Shown here in pieces: positions 62,641 to 64,000 of a stretch of DNA of 64,000 nucleotides (position 1 is the first letter of the stretch; each line of letters starts with the position of its first letter). The DNA comes from Circinella umbellata. Lineage: Eukaryota > Mucoromycota > Mucoromycetes > Mucorales > Lichtheimiaceae. The stretch lies in assembly GCA_025093555.1 (NCBI GenBank), contig JAIWNF010000044.1, forward strand, positions 124,001-188,000, given 5' to 3'. The position numbers were made by a program, and so were the translations under genes. The notes beneath the pieces are model-generated. The model had not been told where the DNA came from. It saw only the letters and a list, made by a program, of their open reading frames with translations, and did not search any database.

Positions 62641-63277
62641 ATGGTTGATTCTAAAGTACCTAGTGAAGATTTGCTTTCTCATAAGGTAAATATATATATA
62701 AATAAACTTAGTAAAATATATTTATAAATCTATAATTCATTCCCCTCCACCAACATTACACCCCCCACAAAAAAAAAATAACTGACATGATTTGGTATTT
62801 TATTACTTTAGTGGGATCGCGTCATTTCAAACTTTGTTGTAAAAACTGGACTCGGTTTAAGTGCGGGTATTGTCGCTTCTGCCTTATTATTTAAAAGTAA
62901 AAAAAAAAATGTCTCTCTTTTGTTAATTAAAAATAAAATAAAATGAATGGAAGTGGATTGAAAAGAGGGAAAGATAACTAACTATATTATTTTTATTTGA
63001 TAATAAATAAAATTCTCGGTGATGATTCAATTTTTGTTAGAGCGTTCATGGCCTATTGCTATCACTACCGGATGGGGTTTCGGTGTCGCTTATGCTGACG
63101 CACAGGTAAAATAAAAATAAAAAATAAATGATATGTAAAAATGGATATGTATATATCGAGATGTTTGTTTTCAATTAACTTAAAATGATGTTGTTCTTTA
63201 TATGTATAATATAGCGTATTTTCCATCCTCATCATGTACCAGGTGTTCAATTTGAAAAGAAAAAGCCTGTTGTTTAG
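62641..63277 (+). CDS. MIC10: MICOS complex subunit Mic10
   Basis: Small inner-mitochondrial-membrane protein that bends crista junctions. Four exons: 62641-62685, 62812-62896, 63041-63105 and 63215-63277; 85 residues. Two membrane segments, each with the family glycine motif: TGLGLSAGIVAS in the first and GWGFGVAYADAQ in the second, joined by the positively charged KRSW turn. It starts MVDSKVPSEDLLSHKWDRVI, very like other Mic10 N-termini. The gene is only recognisable after splicing, since no single exon is longer than 85 bases. Confidence 0.95.
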
Positions 63278-64000
63278 AGACATATATATAAATATATACT
63301 TTTACATTTATAAAATTAAAAAAAAGGCCAAAAGAAACCAAAAACAAAAAGAAAAAAAGAGAAAAAAAAAGGTTGAATTCCTTTTTTTTTATAATGATTA
63401 TAATGATTATATTTTGTTATTATTTAAAGATCTTTAGATAGAATAATGATAAAATAGATAGATTTAGATTTAGATGGAGAGAGAGAGAGAGAAACAGACA
63501 AACGCATACACATTTGACTAGTAGAGGAGTATAAAATTTTAATTGACTTGCTTTGCTTTTACCTATTCGCTCTCTCTTTTAGGTGATAATAGTGTATATG
63601 TGTCGTGTGTGTATGTGTGTATGTGTGTGTGAGAACTTGATTTAATTTTTTTCTTATTCAAACTAAAGAACCCCCAAAACGTCACTTGTTATTTTATATA
63701 CATTTATACATTACATTTAAAACTCTCTTTTTTTTTTTTGGTTGTTCCAAAAGTTATTATATATAATCTACTTTCACCAAGAGAACGCGTTCTTTCTTTT
63801 TTCTTTTTCTTTTTTTTTTTTTGTTCTATAAATCTTTTATAGCGATTCCATTCTTTTTTATTTTATATAATATACTTAATTATAAACAAGATACCAATAC
63901 CAACTCCACCTTTACACATATACATTGGTCTTTTCTCTTTCTCTCGTTGGTATAATTTCCTGCATTTCTTTTTTCTCTCTTTTTCTCTCGAGTTGAAGAT
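63278..64000. other. Intergenic, probable upstream region of a gene beyond the window
   Basis: GA repeat at about 63477-63491, GT-rich stretch at 63600-63635, then long T/C tracts to the end of the window, the composition seen before other start codons here. No coding frame recognised. Confidence 0.5.

Noticed and set aside
1..64000. CRISPR arrays, phage or bacterial islands
   Set aside because: No regularly spaced repeats, no bacterial-style gene packing; genes are intron-rich and eukaryotic throughout.

Overview
The window is a strongly AT-rich stretch of a eukaryotic (fungal) nuclear chromosome. Genes are compact, with many short introns (about 50-340 bp, GT...AG), Q/N/S-rich disordered proteins, and pyrimidine- or A-rich intergenic DNA. 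The RTC4-like and OTU/Mutator-type transposon relics and the family-specific membrane proteins suggest an early-diverging fungus, most likely Mucoromycota/Mucorales. That placement is inferred from protein style and family repertoire, because no database search was possible. No organellar, bacterial or viral segment was recognised.

Layout. 1-5.2 kb: a homeodomain transcription factor (+) and the spliceosomal zinc-finger protein ZMAT2/Snu23 (-). 5.3-8.3 kb: mobile-element debris, comprising a decayed transposon-type OTU protein, a frameshifted RTC4-like pseudogene, and a 17-bp motif at both flanks of the pair. 8.3-11.2 kb: apparently empty. 11.2-16.3 kb: a Gln/Gly/Ser-rich CsbD-like protein, then a tandem pair of paralogous disordered proteins, of which only the second runs on into BRCT exons. 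17.8-21.3 kb: a kelch-propeller multi-pass membrane protein. 22.5-26.7 kb: ornithine decarboxylase (with an AUG-free leader holding a probable non-AUG upstream ORF) and a mitochondrial polyprenyl diphosphate synthase (COQ1 type), both on the minus strand. 26.7-31.6 kb: a gene-poor AT-rich tract with one tRNA-Val(AAC) and an inverted-repeat pair.

31.6-43.9 kb: splicing factor Syf1, a GATA zinc-finger factor (-), the Sfm1 methyltransferase, a PCID2/Thp1-like PCI protein and a cytochrome P450. 43.9-46.5 kb: no gene seen. 46.5-51.3 kb: glycogen synthase and a CobW/ZNG1-type zinc GTPase only 113 bp apart. 51.6-62.4 kb (all minus strand): threonine aldolase, pyruvate dehydrogenase E1-alpha, a large type II membrane protein with two glycosyltransferase-like halves, and an EF-hand protein. 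62.6-63.3 kb: the MICOS subunit Mic10 (+), divergent from the EF-hand gene.

Functionally this is an ordinary housekeeping neighbourhood (splicing: Snu23 and Syf1; mRNA export: PCID2; mitochondria: COQ1, PDH E1-alpha, Mic10; polyamines, glycogen, threonine). No pathway clustering is evident. Exon structures were built by hand from splice-site consensus, reading-frame continuity and protein-family motifs; each junction listed keeps the frame open. The most notable item is the ODC leader: more than 500 nt with no AUG on the sense strand, carrying a reading frame with protein-like composition.
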